Shown: in pieces, positions 1 through 8,700 of the stretch
Layout of the letters: every line of letters starts with the position of its first letter
Numbering within the stretch: the stretch's first letter is position 1
NCBI GenBank assembly: GCA_938027685.1
Contig: CALJAM010000024.1
Location: forward strand, 62,001 to 126,000
Length of the DNA stretch: 64,000 nucleotides
Direction of reading: 5' to 3'
Source of the DNA: an uncultured Bryobacteraceae bacterium
GTDB lineage: Bacteria; Acidobacteriota; Terriglobia; Bryobacterales; Bryobacteraceae
Made by a program: the position numbers and the translations under genes
Notes under the pieces: generated by a model
Seen by the model: only the letters and a program-made list of their open reading frames with translations
What the model was told of the DNA's origin: nothing
Databases searched by the model: none

Positions 1-767
1 GGGTTGATCGCCTGATTGAAATCCAGAATGACCTTACCGTCCTGCGGGGGGTCGGCGTACAGGAAGCGCCCCGCCCGGTACGTTGACTTGCCCGCCGTGG
101 CGTCTCTAAAGACAAAGAACAGCCTTCGCCCGGAACGCGCCGCCTGAAGACGAAAAGTCCGACCATCCAGCTCGAATTCGGCCTCGCCCGCCATGGGCAT
201 CTCTTCCTGTGTCCCGATGATGGTTTCCAGCACGAGTTTGCGGTCGGCAGGCGCAGGCAGAAAGCGAGCCGTGATGCGCCATTTCTCGTGGACGGGAAAC
301 CACTTCAGACCGCGGAAGTTCTTGCGGAGCGGGCTTTCGGGGTCGCGCAGGCGGACGGCATAGCGCTCGCCGCGCTTGATGACGAGCAGCTTGAGCCGTC
401 CGATCTGCACGATGTCCGGGTTGCCGCCGGCATCCGATCGCAACTCCGCGGTCTCGACCGGCTGTCCGTTGAGGAGCGCGCGGACGCCGGAAGCGGCTGT
501 GAAGACCGCCCGGTCGCCAGTCAGTCGGATGAGACCCGCGTTTGGTGGCGCAGCGTCCGCCGGCAGCAGCACGCGGCTGCCGGGCGCCGATCCTACAGGG
601 TTTTCACCCTCCTCGAGCCAGAAAAGGCCGGAGACTGAAAGCCACCCGTCTTCGGCAAGCAGGGAGGCCTCACGTTGCTTGCGCCATTGTTCGATAGAGG
701 CAGTGTAGTCGGACGCCAGCGCCAGCACCGAGCCCAGCGAAAGCACCGCAATTGGAAAATGCAGCAT
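1..767 (-). CDS. DUF1684 family protein, C-terminus beyond the window edge
   Basis: This frame reads leftward from an ATG at 767 for 255 codons without a stop and runs off the window, so the protein is incomplete. It starts with a likely signal peptide (MLHFPIAVLSLGSVLALAS). Residues 27-55 carry the signature start of the DUF1684 family (WRKQREASLLAEDGWLSVSG, then LFWLEEGENPVGS). The last visible stretch, DGKVILDFNQAIN, leads into the family's conserved C-terminal core. DUF1684 proteins are exported or lipid-linked proteins of unknown function. The gene is divergent from the PIN-TRAM gene that starts at 935. The family call is by motif recognition; the biochemical role is unknown. Confidence 0.85.
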   Translation of the reverse strand, partial: MLHFPIAVLSLGSVLALASDYTASIEQWRKQREASLLAEDGWLSVSGLFWLEEGENPVGSAPGSRVLLPADAAPPNAGLIRLTGDRAVFTAASGVRALLNGQPVETAELRSDAGGNPDIVQIGRLKLLVIKRGERYAVRLRDPESPLRKNFRGLKWFPVHEKWRITARFLPAPADRKLVLETIIGTQEEMPMAGEAEFELDGRTFRLQAARSGRRLFFVFRDATAGKSTYRAGRFLYADPPQDGKVILDFNQAIN

Positions 768-934
768 CTCGATCTAGTGTAGGAGATGCGGCGCCCTCAC
801 GGCAGGCCGCGGTGCGCTTAGCTGGCTGTGGAGTATTTCGGGCCTGCGTGGTAAGTTGGGATGGAATATGGACCGCCCCATCCGGCCGGCTCAGGAACCG
901 GGATCCGCGCGGGGGCGGCGGTCGGGTGATTCCT

Positions 935-2026
935 ATGGATAACCTTCTGATCATACGAATCTTGTTGGTGGTGCTGCTGGTGACGGCGGCATACTTCCTT
1001 CGGCCGTTCGGCTTGAGCGGACTGCCGGCAGCCGTGGTCGGATTGGCCCTGGGCTTGGTGATCGTCGTCTTTGAAATTCGCGTCAAGGAGATCAGCCTTA
1101 AGCGGCTGATCGGGGCGGCGGTCGGCTCGGTGCTGGGGATCCTGGGGGCCTATCTGATGTCGCTAGTTTTGGGCAGCGCCATGCAAGGGCATCCGAGCCT
1201 GTCCTTCCTGCAGGTGGCGCTGCTGCTCTGGATGACCTACGTGGGACTGGTGGTCGGCGCCAGCAAGGGAGACATGCTGAACCTGGCCGCCTTAGGCGGC
1301 ATCTTCGGCGGCGAGAAAGCGACCAAGCAGTCCTTCAAGATTCTCGACACCAGCGTGATCATCGATGGCCGCATCGCCGACGTGGCCGAGACGGGCTTCC
1401 TGGACGGCACGCTGGTGATCCCCCAGTTCGTCTTGCGCGAGTTGCAACTGGTGGCCGACTCACCCGACGCCCTCAAGCGCAACCGCGGCCGGCGCGGTCT
1501 CGATATCCTTCAGCGCTTACAGAAAATGTCGCACCTCAATGTCCAGATTCTCGAGGATGACTTTCCGCATGTGCGCGATGTGGACATGAAACTGATCGAG
1601 TTGGCCAAGGAGTACGATTGCAAAATCGTGACCAACGATTTCAACCTCAACAAAATGGCTCAAGTACACGGCGTCGAGGTGCTCAACATCAACGAGCTGG
1701 CCAACGCACTCAAACCGGTCGTGCTCCCGGGAGAGTCCATGCGCGTGTTCATCCTGAAGGAGGGCAAGGAACACAACCAGGGTGTGGCTTATCTGGACGA
1801 CGGCACGATGGTGGTGGTGGACAACGCCAGGCGGATGATCTCCAAGACCATCGACATCACCGTCACCAGCGTCTTGCAGACCACCGCGGGCAAGATGATT
1901 TTCGGCAAGTTTGACGAACGGGTCCACGCAGTTTACGACAAGACCGGCCAGCCCGAACGGACTCCCCCACGCGAGAACAGCGCGTCTGCCGCAACGCTGG
2001 CGCGGCCGGCGCCCGGCGACCGTTGA
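935..2026 (+). CDS. PIN-TRAM domain membrane protein (YacL-like putative RNase)
   Basis: The protein has 363 residues. The N-terminal ~115 residues form several membrane helices (from MDNLLIIRILLVVLLVTAAY). A PIN domain follows, opening with KILDTSVIIDGRIADV and carrying the acidic residues expected of a metal-dependent nuclease (for example TNDFNLNK). The C-terminal region, around VLPGESMRVFILKEGKEHNQ, is a TRAM domain. This is the Bacillus YacL architecture. ATG 935 is preferred over an upstream in-frame start at 752, because the extra 61 residues are low-complexity and the membrane segment begins right at 935. It precedes ispD and ispF, a conserved gene order also seen in Firmicutes. The substrate is unknown. 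Confidence 0.88.
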   Translation: MDNLLIIRILLVVLLVTAAYFLRPFGLSGLPAAVVGLALGLVIVVFEIRVKEISLKRLIGAAVGSVLGILGAYLMSLVLGSAMQGHPSLSFLQVALLLWMTYVGLVVGASKGDMLNLAALGGIFGGEKATKQSFKILDTSVIIDGRIADVAETGFLDGTLVIPQFVLRELQLVADSPDALKRNRGRRGLDILQRLQKMSHLNVQILEDDFPHVRDVDMKLIELAKEYDCKIVTNDFNLNKMAQVHGVEVLNINELANALKPVVLPGESMRVFILKEGKEHNQGVAYLDDGTMVVVDNARRMISKTIDITVTSVLQTTAGKMIFGKFDERVHAVYDKTGQPERTPPRENSASAATLARPAPGDR

Positions 2027-2145
2027 GCGGCGGCGTCGCCGGCCGGACCGGATGTTGCGGTCCCGCGCTGCGTTGGCGCATCGTCCAAGGGTTACAATCG
2101 TAACTTGAGATCGGGCTTCCGCCACAGGGGGCCGCCTTACGGATC

Positions 2146-2871
2146 ATGAAAGTCGCCGCCATCATTCCCGCCGCCGGGCTCGGGACCCGCATGGGCCGGA
2201 GCACCGCCGAGACCTCGGGCGTCAGCCGCAAGCAGTTCATGCTGCTGGATGGCGCGCCCATTCTGCTTCACACCTTGCGGAAGTTTCTCGCCTGCCCTCT
2301 CGTCACCGAGATTGTCGTGGCTCTGCGTCAGGAGGACATCAGCTGGTTTTCTGACTTACTCGAGCGGGAAGGTCCGACCAAGCCGGTGCGGCTGGTGGTG
2401 GGAGGCAACAGCCGACAGGAGTCAGTTCAGAACGCGTTGGAGGCGGTGGCGGCGGATACCGACCTGGTTGCGGTGCACGACGCGGTGCGCCCGTTCATCG
2501 ATCCAGCCACGCTGGAAAAGGTGATCCAGGAAGCGGCGCAGAGCGGTGCGGCGATCGTTGGCATCGTTCCGGTGGACACAGTCAAGCAGGTGCGCGGCAA
2601 CAAGGTGCATGGCACGCTGCCGCGCGAGCGCTTGATCCTCGCGCAGACCCCGCAGGTGTTCCGCTATGCACTGCTCAAGGAGGCTTTCGAGCGCGCGCGG
2701 CAGGACGGCTTCGTCGGCACCGACGAATCGAGCCTGGTCGAGCGCCTTGAAAGGGTCGAGGTCAGCGTTGTCGCCGGCAGCGATCGCAATATCAAGATCA
2801 CCAAGCCTTCCGACATGGAGCTCGCCCGCCTGTTTCTGAGCGAAGAAATGGCGCGGCGAAAGGCGTCCTGA
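2146..2871 (+). CDS. ispD: 2-C-methyl-D-erythritol 4-phosphate cytidylyltransferase
   Basis: IspD transfers CMP from CTP to methylerythritol 4-phosphate in the MEP isoprenoid pathway. The 241 residues match the usual family length. The nucleotide-binding loop IIPAAGLGTRMG is at residues 6-17. VHDAVRPFI and the C-terminal NIKITKPSDMELA are also family hallmarks. It contains a short insert (RSTAETSGVSRKQF) before the usual PKQ-type motif. A TACAAT -10-like box at 2093-2098 could drive it with a leader of about 40 bases. It is followed one base later by ispF, the usual operon partner. Confidence 0.96.
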   Translation: MKVAAIIPAAGLGTRMGRSTAETSGVSRKQFMLLDGAPILLHTLRKFLACPLVTEIVVALRQEDISWFSDLLEREGPTKPVRLVVGGNSRQESVQNALEAVAADTDLVAVHDAVRPFIDPATLEKVIQEAAQSGAAIVGIVPVDTVKQVRGNKVHGTLPRERLILAQTPQVFRYALLKEAFERARQDGFVGTDESSLVERLERVEVSVVAGSDRNIKITKPSDMELARLFLSEEMARRKAS

Positions 2872-2872
2872 G

Positions 2873-3364
2873 TTGCAGGCCACCGAGTACAGAAGCGGGA
2901 TCGGTTGGGACATTCATCCTCTGGTGCCCGGGCGAGCTTTGGTCTTGGGCGGCGTTCGGATTCCGTTCGAGTTGGGGTTGGGCGGCCATTCCGACGCCGA
3001 CGTGCTCGCGCACGCGATCACGGATGCGCTGCTCGGGGCGGCCGCGTTGGGAGACATTGGAGAGCATTTCCCCGATACCGACCCGCGGTGGAAGGACGCC
3101 GATAGTCTCGTTTTGCTGCGTCAGGCTGTTGAGCTGGTGGCTGGGCGCGGCTTTGCCGTCGCACACGTCGACGCGAGCCTGATCATGGAACGGCCCCGAC
3201 TCGGGCCTTACCGGGAAGCCATGCGCGAAAAGCTGGCCGCCGCCTTGCGGGTGCCTGCCGAGCGGGTTTCGCTGAAGTTCAAGACAGCCGAGGGACTGGG
3301 GCCGGTCGGCGAGGGCAAGGCGGTCGAGGCCATGGCTGTGGTTACCCTGGTCCGCGGGCTCTGA
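2873..3364 (+). CDS. ispF: 2-C-methyl-D-erythritol 2,4-cyclodiphosphate synthase
   Basis: IspF cyclises CDP-methylerythritol 2-phosphate in the MEP pathway. The protein has 163 residues, the normal size. Metal-ligand residues are visible: D13 and H15 in GWDIHPL and H47 in ADVLAHAITDAL. The C-terminal part FKTAEGLGPVGEGKAVEAMA is typical. The start is a TTG at 2873, one base after the ispD stop, so translation is probably coupled. No ATG lies in frame before the conserved GIGWDIH motif. It forms an operon with ispD. Confidence 0.95.
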   Translation: MQATEYRSGIGWDIHPLVPGRALVLGGVRIPFELGLGGHSDADVLAHAITDALLGAAALGDIGEHFPDTDPRWKDADSLVLLRQAVELVAGRGFAVAHVDASLIMERPRLGPYREAMREKLAAALRVPAERVSLKFKTAEGLGPVGEGKAVEAMAVVTLVRGL

Positions 3365-3395
3365 GCGACGCGGGCTGTGCCGCCATAAACGGACG

Positions 3396-4379
3396 ATGCG
3401 GGTGGAGTTCACCGGGCAAGGCATTTACCTCGCGGACCTTGACCTGTGGCTGGATCCGCGCGAGCCGCGTCCACGAGCTTGGATTTCGCACGCCCACCGC
3501 GATCATGCCGGATGCGTGCACGGAGAGGTTTACGCAACGGCGGAAACGCTGGCGTTCTACCGGCTCCGACATGGCGATGCGCTCGCGGGCTCCGCTCTGC
3601 GCGAAGTGCCCTACGGCCAGACGTGGGAGCTGGCCGGGGCAAGGCTCGCAGCCTATCCCGCCGCCCACGTGTTGGGCGCCGCTCAGTTGCTGGTCGAATG
3701 GCGCGGCCGCCGCTTGCTTTATACTGGCGACATCAAGCTGCGTCCGCCCCTGTGCGGCCGCGCCACCGAGATCGTTCAAGCAGAGCGCCTGATCGTCGAG
3801 TCCACCTTCGGACTGCCGATCTTCCACTTCCTGACGCGCGAGCAGGCGCGCGAGCGCATCGTGGCCTTCGCGCGCCAGGCCTTGGAAGATGGCCGCCGTC
3901 CCGTCTTGCTGGCTCATGAGCTCGGGCGGGCGCAGGAGGTGGCGCACGTCCTCTGCCAAGCCGGCGTGCCCGTGGCGGTCCACTCGGCGGCCGCTCGCTA
4001 CCTGCCCTCGTATGCGGCGGCGGGCTTTCCCGCCCCGGGCTGGCTGGAATGGACTGGGGACGCGCCGCCTGAGGCTGCGATCATCGTGCCGCCGCGGTTG
4101 CGCGCCTGCCTTGCGCTGCGGGGCCTGCGCCTGCGCATCGCCTACGTTTCGGGTTGGGCGGCGCTGGACAACGCCCGAGCGCGAACGGGCGCCGAGGAGC
4201 TGATCCCTTACTCCGACCACGCCGACTTCGAGGAGCTGCTCGAGCTGGTCGAAGCGATCGGCCCGCAGGAAGTGGACGTGGTCCACGGTTACACGGACGC
4301 TTTTGCGCGCATCCTGACGTTGCGCGGCAAGCTGGCGCGGGCCCCCGAAAGACCGCGCCCGGTGGGGGACAACGGCTGA
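3396..4379 (+). CDS. ligase-associated DNA exonuclease (MBL fold)
   Basis: This is a 327-residue metallo-beta-lactamase-fold nuclease of the ligase-associated exonuclease family (TIGR04122 type). Metal-binding motifs are in order: SHAHRDHAG (residues ~34-42), AAHVLGAAQ, YTGDIKLR, ESTFGLP and YSDHADF. The family is known as a partner of an ATP-dependent DNA ligase in bacterial repair operons, usually with an Lhr-type helicase and the endonuclease PdeM. The ligase starts inside its stop codon (ATGA at 4379). The helicase and PdeM are not in this window. Confidence 0.9.
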   Translation: MRVEFTGQGIYLADLDLWLDPREPRPRAWISHAHRDHAGCVHGEVYATAETLAFYRLRHGDALAGSALREVPYGQTWELAGARLAAYPAAHVLGAAQLLVEWRGRRLLYTGDIKLRPPLCGRATEIVQAERLIVESTFGLPIFHFLTREQARERIVAFARQALEDGRRPVLLAHELGRAQEVAHVLCQAGVPVAVHSAAARYLPSYAAAGFPAPGWLEWTGDAPPEAAIIVPPRLRACLALRGLRLRIAYVSGWAALDNARARTGAEELIPYSDHADFEELLELVEAIGPQEVDVVHGYTDAFARILTLRGKLARAPERPRPVGDNG

Positions 4380-5998
4380 TGGACCGGCTGGCCGCCGTCG
4401 CGGAACGCATCGCCGGCCGCAGTGGCCGGCTCGAGAAGATCGAACTGGCTTCCGCCTACCTGCGGGCGTTGGACGATGAAGACCTCCGACGCGCGCTTCA
4501 TTTTCTGAGCGGCAAGCCGTTCGGACCGCGCGATCCGCGTCGCCTGGCAGTGGGACAGGTAAGTCTTCGCGAGGCCGTGATCGCGGCCTCGGGCTGGGAT
4601 GCGGAAACCGTCCGCCTCTCGATCCGAGAGGTGGGGGACGTCGGGGAAGCCATCGGCCTGCTGATGTGGGGCAGGACGGAGGAGCGGGCTCTGAGCCTGG
4701 CCGAGGCGGAGTCGCTGTACGCGGAACTGGCGCGTCGGCGTCGGGCGGCTGATAAGGAGGAGTTGCTGCGCGAGTGTTTTCTGCGCTACCGGCCGCTCAC
4801 CCTGAAGTACTTCGTGAAAGTGATCACCGGCGATCTGCGCATCGGCCTGCAGGAAAAGATGCTGGAAGAGGCCGCGGCTGCGGCGTGCGGCGTGACGGCG
4901 GAAGCGATGCGGCAGGCTGCGGACCGCGCCGGGGATCTGGCCGAGGCGGCGCTGGCCGCCCGGCGCGGCCAGCTGGAGCAAATTTCGGTTTGTTTGTTTC
5001 ATCCGGCCGATTTCATGCTCGCCCGACCGATCGCTTCCGCGCGGGAGGTTCCCGATCCTGAGAACTGGCTCGTGGAGGACAAGTACGACGGCATTCGAGC
5101 GCAGGCCCACGTGGCGGGCGGGAAGGTCGTTCTGTTTTCGCGCGGCCTCGCGGACGTGACGGCCGCCTTTCCCGATCTGGAGGCGGCGCTCGAGCGGCTG
5201 CCCGGAAGCCTAGTCCTCGACGGCGAGATCGTGGCTTGGCGCGAAGGGCGCGTCCTGCCGTTCGGCGCCCTGCAGCAAAGGCTGGCGCGAAGGGCGGTCC
5301 CGCTGTTCCTCCCGCTCGAGGCCCCGGCGGCTTATGTGGCTTACGACCTGCTCCTGCGCGACGACCGCGAGCTCATGGAGCGGCCGATCGAGGAACGGCG
5401 AGCGGAGCTCGAGCGCCTTTTGGCCGGCTGCCGACCGCCCTTGCTTTTGGCGCCGCAGCGCGAGGCGTTTTCCGTGGAGGACCTCGAGCGGCTTTTCCAG
5501 GAAGCACGCGCCCGCGGCAATGAAGGACTCGTGCTGAAGCGGCGCGGCAGCCGCTATGAGGCGGGGCGCCGAGGAGGCGCCTGGCTGAAATGGAAGCGGC
5601 CTTTAGCGACGCTCGACGTCGTGATTACCGCCGCCGAGCAGGGCCACGGCAAGCGGGCGCCGCTGCTGAGCGACTACACGTTCGCCGTGCGCAGCGGTGA
5701 TCGCTTCGTCAACGTGGGCAAGGCGTATTCCGGGCTCACCGACGAGGAGATCCGCGAGCTTACCCAGAGGCTGCGTGCACTGGCCGTAGGGCGCGCCGGG
5801 CCCGTGCTCATCGTGCGGCCCGAGATCGTGCTGGAAGTCGCCTTCGACGGCGTGCAGAAAAGCAGTCGCCATGAGAGCGGCTACGCGCTGCGCTTCCCGC
5901 GCATCGTGCGATGGCGGCGCGACAAACGGCCCGAGGATGCGGACGATCTGGATCGCGTGCGGCAGATCTACGAGACGCAAATTCCGTCGCGCGCCTGA
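4379..5998 (+). CDS. ATP-dependent DNA ligase
   Basis: The protein has 539 residues. The N-terminal half is the helical DNA-binding domain (about 1-210). The nucleotidyltransferase motif EDKYDGIRAQ follows, with adenylation lysine K235. Further ligase motifs are LVLDGEIVAW, AYDLLL, EGLVLKRRGSRYE and WLKWKR, and then an OB-fold domain. The ATG at 4379 overlaps the TGA of the exonuclease gene, which fixes the start and implies translational coupling. It is probably a repair ligase working with the upstream exonuclease rather than the replicative NAD-dependent ligase. An in-frame start at 4154 would run through the exonuclease gene and is rejected. Confidence 0.93.
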   Translation: MDRLAAVAERIAGRSGRLEKIELASAYLRALDDEDLRRALHFLSGKPFGPRDPRRLAVGQVSLREAVIAASGWDAETVRLSIREVGDVGEAIGLLMWGRTEERALSLAEAESLYAELARRRRAADKEELLRECFLRYRPLTLKYFVKVITGDLRIGLQEKMLEEAAAAACGVTAEAMRQAADRAGDLAEAALAARRGQLEQISVCLFHPADFMLARPIASAREVPDPENWLVEDKYDGIRAQAHVAGGKVVLFSRGLADVTAAFPDLEAALERLPGSLVLDGEIVAWREGRVLPFGALQQRLARRAVPLFLPLEAPAAYVAYDLLLRDDRELMERPIEERRAELERLLAGCRPPLLLAPQREAFSVEDLERLFQEARARGNEGLVLKRRGSRYEAGRRGGAWLKWKRPLATLDVVITAAEQGHGKRAPLLSDYTFAVRSGDRFVNVGKAYSGLTDEEIRELTQRLRALAVGRAGPVLIVRPEIVLEVAFDGVQKSSRHESGYALRFPRIVRWRRDKRPEDADDLDRVRQIYETQIPSRA

Positions 5999-6019
5999 GC
6001 TGCCGTGAGCGCGGCCGGC

Positions 6020-7975
6020 TCACTCGCTCTGCGGGAGGGCGGGAAGGGGCGAGGGCGGCCGCGAGACGCGCCCCTCCAGGGCCTCTTCGATCGAAATGTT
6101 GTACGCCTCGAGAATCCGGCCGGTTGCGGCCTCCAGTTGCACTTTGGCTTTGGCGTACTGACTCGCGGCGGCGACTTCGGCTGAGCGCGCCTGCGCGAGG
6201 TCGCGCTGGGCCTGGATCACGAAGAAGATCGTCGAGGCGCCCAAAGCATATTTCTTCTGTTCGGCCTCGAGCGTCTGCTCCTGGAGTTCCCGTGCCTTGA
6301 CGGCCGCTTCGTACGCCGCCCGCGCCTGTTGCAACGCGGTGAGGGCGTTGCGCACGTCCACGCGCACCTGATTCAGGAGCGCCTGCCGGCGCAGCTCCTG
6401 CTGGCGCAACGTCAACTGATCCAGAATCATGTCGGCCTGCGCGGAACGATTTCGCAGGGGGACAGTGAACTGGAAGCCGATGCCGTAATCCGGGAAGTTG
6501 CGTGCGAACAACTGCGAAAGCGCTTTGCCGTAGCCGCCGATGAAGAACGGGTCCACAGCGGCGGGATTGCGCGGTTGTGGGCCGATGCCGGTGCCCGGGA
6601 TGGCCGGAATCGGGAGCTTGTTGATCTGTCCCACCAGCGCGTTATTCCGGAAGTCGGCCACCACGTCGAGCTGCGGCAGCAGACTGTTTCGGCTCCCCTT
6701 CAGACCGATCTTGGTGTTCTCGATCTGGAGCTCGATCTGGGCGACGTCGGGCCGGTTCTTGAGGGCCGTCTCGATGAGATCCTGAACGGGGGAGACGGGA
6801 TCCGAGGGCGGCACGTAGATGCGGTCGGTGGGGACGATTCGTGCGTCGGCGATCAGCGGGCTGGCCACGCCGGTGCGGCTCAGCGCGTTTTTGAGCAGGG
6901 TTTCCTGCTGCAACAGTTGCGTTTCGGCCTGCACCAGGGCCTGGCGACTGGAGGCTACCTCGGCTTCCGCCCGCACGACCTCGATGGGCGCCAGCGTACC
7001 GATTTCGACCTGCTTCTTGTTGTCCTCGTAAAGCTTCTCCGCCAGCGCCAGCGTTTGCTGCCGCACGCGCACGTTCTCGTTGAAGCTCACCAGGTCCCAG
7101 TAGGCGCTGACGATGGCGGCCACGGTCGTAATGACCTGCTGCCGGAAAGCCAGGTCGCTCACCTTGCGGTTGTTTTTGGCGATGCGGATGTTACGGTTAT
7201 TGACCGCCAGGCCGAAGCCGCGCAGCAACGGCTGCTGAATCGAAAGCGAGAAACTGGCGCTGGTCGCGGGGTTGAAATCGCTGCGCCCGGCGTTGGTCTC
7301 CACGCGGGAGTTGTTCCATCCGAAACTGATCGTGCCGCCGGTGAGGAACCCCTTCTGGATGCCGAAATTGGCGACGTCATTGCGGATGATGAGGGAGTTG
7401 GTTCCCGTGGTGAAGGAGTTCGTCTGGGGATTGGTGCGATGGCTGAAGTTGGCCTGGGTGAAGAGCACGGGATCCAGGTTGGGAACCGCGGTGCCGGTCT
7501 GCACGATGATGGTCCCACCGGTTTCGCCGCCGCCGGTCAGCGCCGCTGCGGTTCCGCCCCCGGCGCCGCCCGCGCCGCCAATGCCCGCCGCCCCGCCCGT
7601 CACTTGCGCAAGGGCGCTGGTAGTGGCCCGCTGCACTGCGGTCGGAACGCCGCGCAGCAAGCCGCCGGCCTGTGCGCGCAGCAAGGCGGCGTCGGCAATC
7701 ATCGGGCTGTAGCGCTGAACGGCGATGTCGAGGTTGTTCTCGAGAGCGAGCGCGACCGCGTCCTGCAGGGACAGGTAGATTCGTCCGGCCCGGAGCAACG
7801 ACTCCAGGCGGGAGGAGTTCGTCAGGTCCACGGGCGGGATCTCCTGCGCGCGGTACGGACGCGTGAAGCCGGAGAAAAAGCCCCCTGAGTTGCGCCGCGC
7901 CGCGTTTTCCGCGGCTGGAGCGCCGGCCACCAGCATGGTGCAGATAAGAACCGTTGCCGGACGGATGTACGTCAT
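6020..7975 (-). CDS. TolC-family outer membrane efflux protein
   Basis: The protein has 651 residues, longer than E. coli TolC. A signal peptide (MTYIRPATVLICTMLVAG) begins at ATG 7975, preceded by an AGGCAGGGG ribosome site; the upstream in-frame extension to 8062 lacks support. It has the two OEP repeats: LSLQDAVALALENNLDIAVQ at ~69-88, and a second repeat containing VQDLIETALKNRPDVAQIEL. The second half has the long heptad-like helices typical of the family. Residues ~126-154 are an unusual Gly/Ala-rich insert. Such proteins form the exit duct of efflux or type I secretion systems. No inner-membrane pump or adaptor is adjacent. It converges on the ligase gene with a 21-base gap. Confidence 0.92.
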   Translation of the reverse strand: MTYIRPATVLICTMLVAGAPAAENAARRNSGGFFSGFTRPYRAQEIPPVDLTNSSRLESLLRAGRIYLSLQDAVALALENNLDIAVQRYSPMIADAALLRAQAGGLLRGVPTAVQRATTSALAQVTGGAAGIGGAGGAGGGTAAALTGGGETGGTIIVQTGTAVPNLDPVLFTQANFSHRTNPQTNSFTTGTNSLIIRNDVANFGIQKGFLTGGTISFGWNNSRVETNAGRSDFNPATSASFSLSIQQPLLRGFGLAVNNRNIRIAKNNRKVSDLAFRQQVITTVAAIVSAYWDLVSFNENVRVRQQTLALAEKLYEDNKKQVEIGTLAPIEVVRAEAEVASSRQALVQAETQLLQQETLLKNALSRTGVASPLIADARIVPTDRIYVPPSDPVSPVQDLIETALKNRPDVAQIELQIENTKIGLKGSRNSLLPQLDVVADFRNNALVGQINKLPIPAIPGTGIGPQPRNPAAVDPFFIGGYGKALSQLFARNFPDYGIGFQFTVPLRNRSAQADMILDQLTLRQQELRRQALLNQVRVDVRNALTALQQARAAYEAAVKARELQEQTLEAEQKKYALGASTIFFVIQAQRDLAQARSAEVAAASQYAKAKVQLEAATGRILEAYNISIEEALEGRVSRPPSPLPALPQSE

Positions 7976-8091
7976 AAGCGTCCCCTGCCTTTCGATTGGG
8001 TGTTGTGAAGCATCAACAAAACTAGGACGAGGCCCGCGGGCCCCGTGTTCCCGAACTTCCATGCTAGCGCGGCAGGCAAAGGCGGATGCGC

Positions 8092-8097
8092 TATAGT
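8092..8097 (+). promoter_or_regulatory. -10-like box of pyrE (leaderless type)
   Basis: TATAGT lies 8 bases before the GTG start of pyrE. Transcription would begin at or just before the start codon. No clear -35 element is seen. Confidence 0.5.
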
Positions 8098-8105
8098 ATC
8101 CCCTG

Positions 8106-8693
8106 GTGTCGGAGGCAAAAGAAGCGGTTCTCGAGCTCTTCGAGCGAACGGGCGGCTACCTGCGCGGTCACTTTCTGCTCACCAGCGGCTTGCACAGTCC
8201 GGAGTATCTGCAATGTGCGGTAGTGTTGCAGTATCCGGAGCACGCGGCTCGCCTGGGCGCCCGGTTGGCTGCCGCTTTGGCGAGGCTGGTGCGAGAACCG
8301 GTGAGCGTGGTGGCGTCGCCCGCCCTGGGAGGAATCGTGATCGGACACGAGGTCGCACGTGCACTGGGAGCCCGGGCGATCTTCGCGGAGCGCGATTCTT
8401 CCGGCGCCATGACGTTGCGCCGCGGCTTCCGTGTGGAGGCCGGCGAGCGGGCGGTGGTGGTCGAAGACGTGGTGACGACGGGCGGCAGCACGCGCGAGGT
8501 CATTGAAGTGCTGCGGGCGGCGGGTGCGGAGGTCGCGGCGGCCGGCTCGATCATTGACCGCAGCGGCGGCCGCGCACAGGTCGGTGTCCCACAAGCGGCG
8601 TTGGCCACGCTGGAGGTGGTGACGTATCCCCCCGAGGATTGTCCACTCTGCCGTGAGGGTGTCCCGCTGGTCAAGCCGGGATCCCGACGCTAG
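8106..8693 (+). CDS. pyrE: orotate phosphoribosyltransferase
   Basis: PyrE makes orotidine 5'-phosphate from orotate and PRPP in pyrimidine synthesis. The protein has 195 residues. The N-terminal part FELFERTGGYLRGHFLLTSG-like stretch (LFERTGGYLRGHFLLTSGLH) and the PRPP loop VVVVEDVVTTGGSTREV (~116-132) are diagnostic. The GTG at 8106 is nine bases after a TATAGT box at 8092-8097, so the mRNA is probably leaderless or nearly so. No ribosome site precedes it. truA starts 7 bases after its stop, suggesting a two-gene operon. Confidence 0.93.
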   Translation: MSEAKEAVLELFERTGGYLRGHFLLTSGLHSPEYLQCAVVLQYPEHAARLGARLAAALARLVREPVSVVASPALGGIVIGHEVARALGARAIFAERDSSGAMTLRRGFRVEAGERAVVVEDVVTTGGSTREVIEVLRAAGAEVAAAGSIIDRSGGRAQVGVPQAALATLEVVTYPPEDCPLCREGVPLVKPGSRR

Positions 8694-8700
8694 CCACGGC

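Noticed and set aside
6329-7888. 519-codon open frame on the plus strand opposite the TolC-like gene
   Set aside because: It has no recognisable motif, its composition mirrors the strong TolC-family gene on the other strand, and GC-rich DNA often keeps the antisense frame open.
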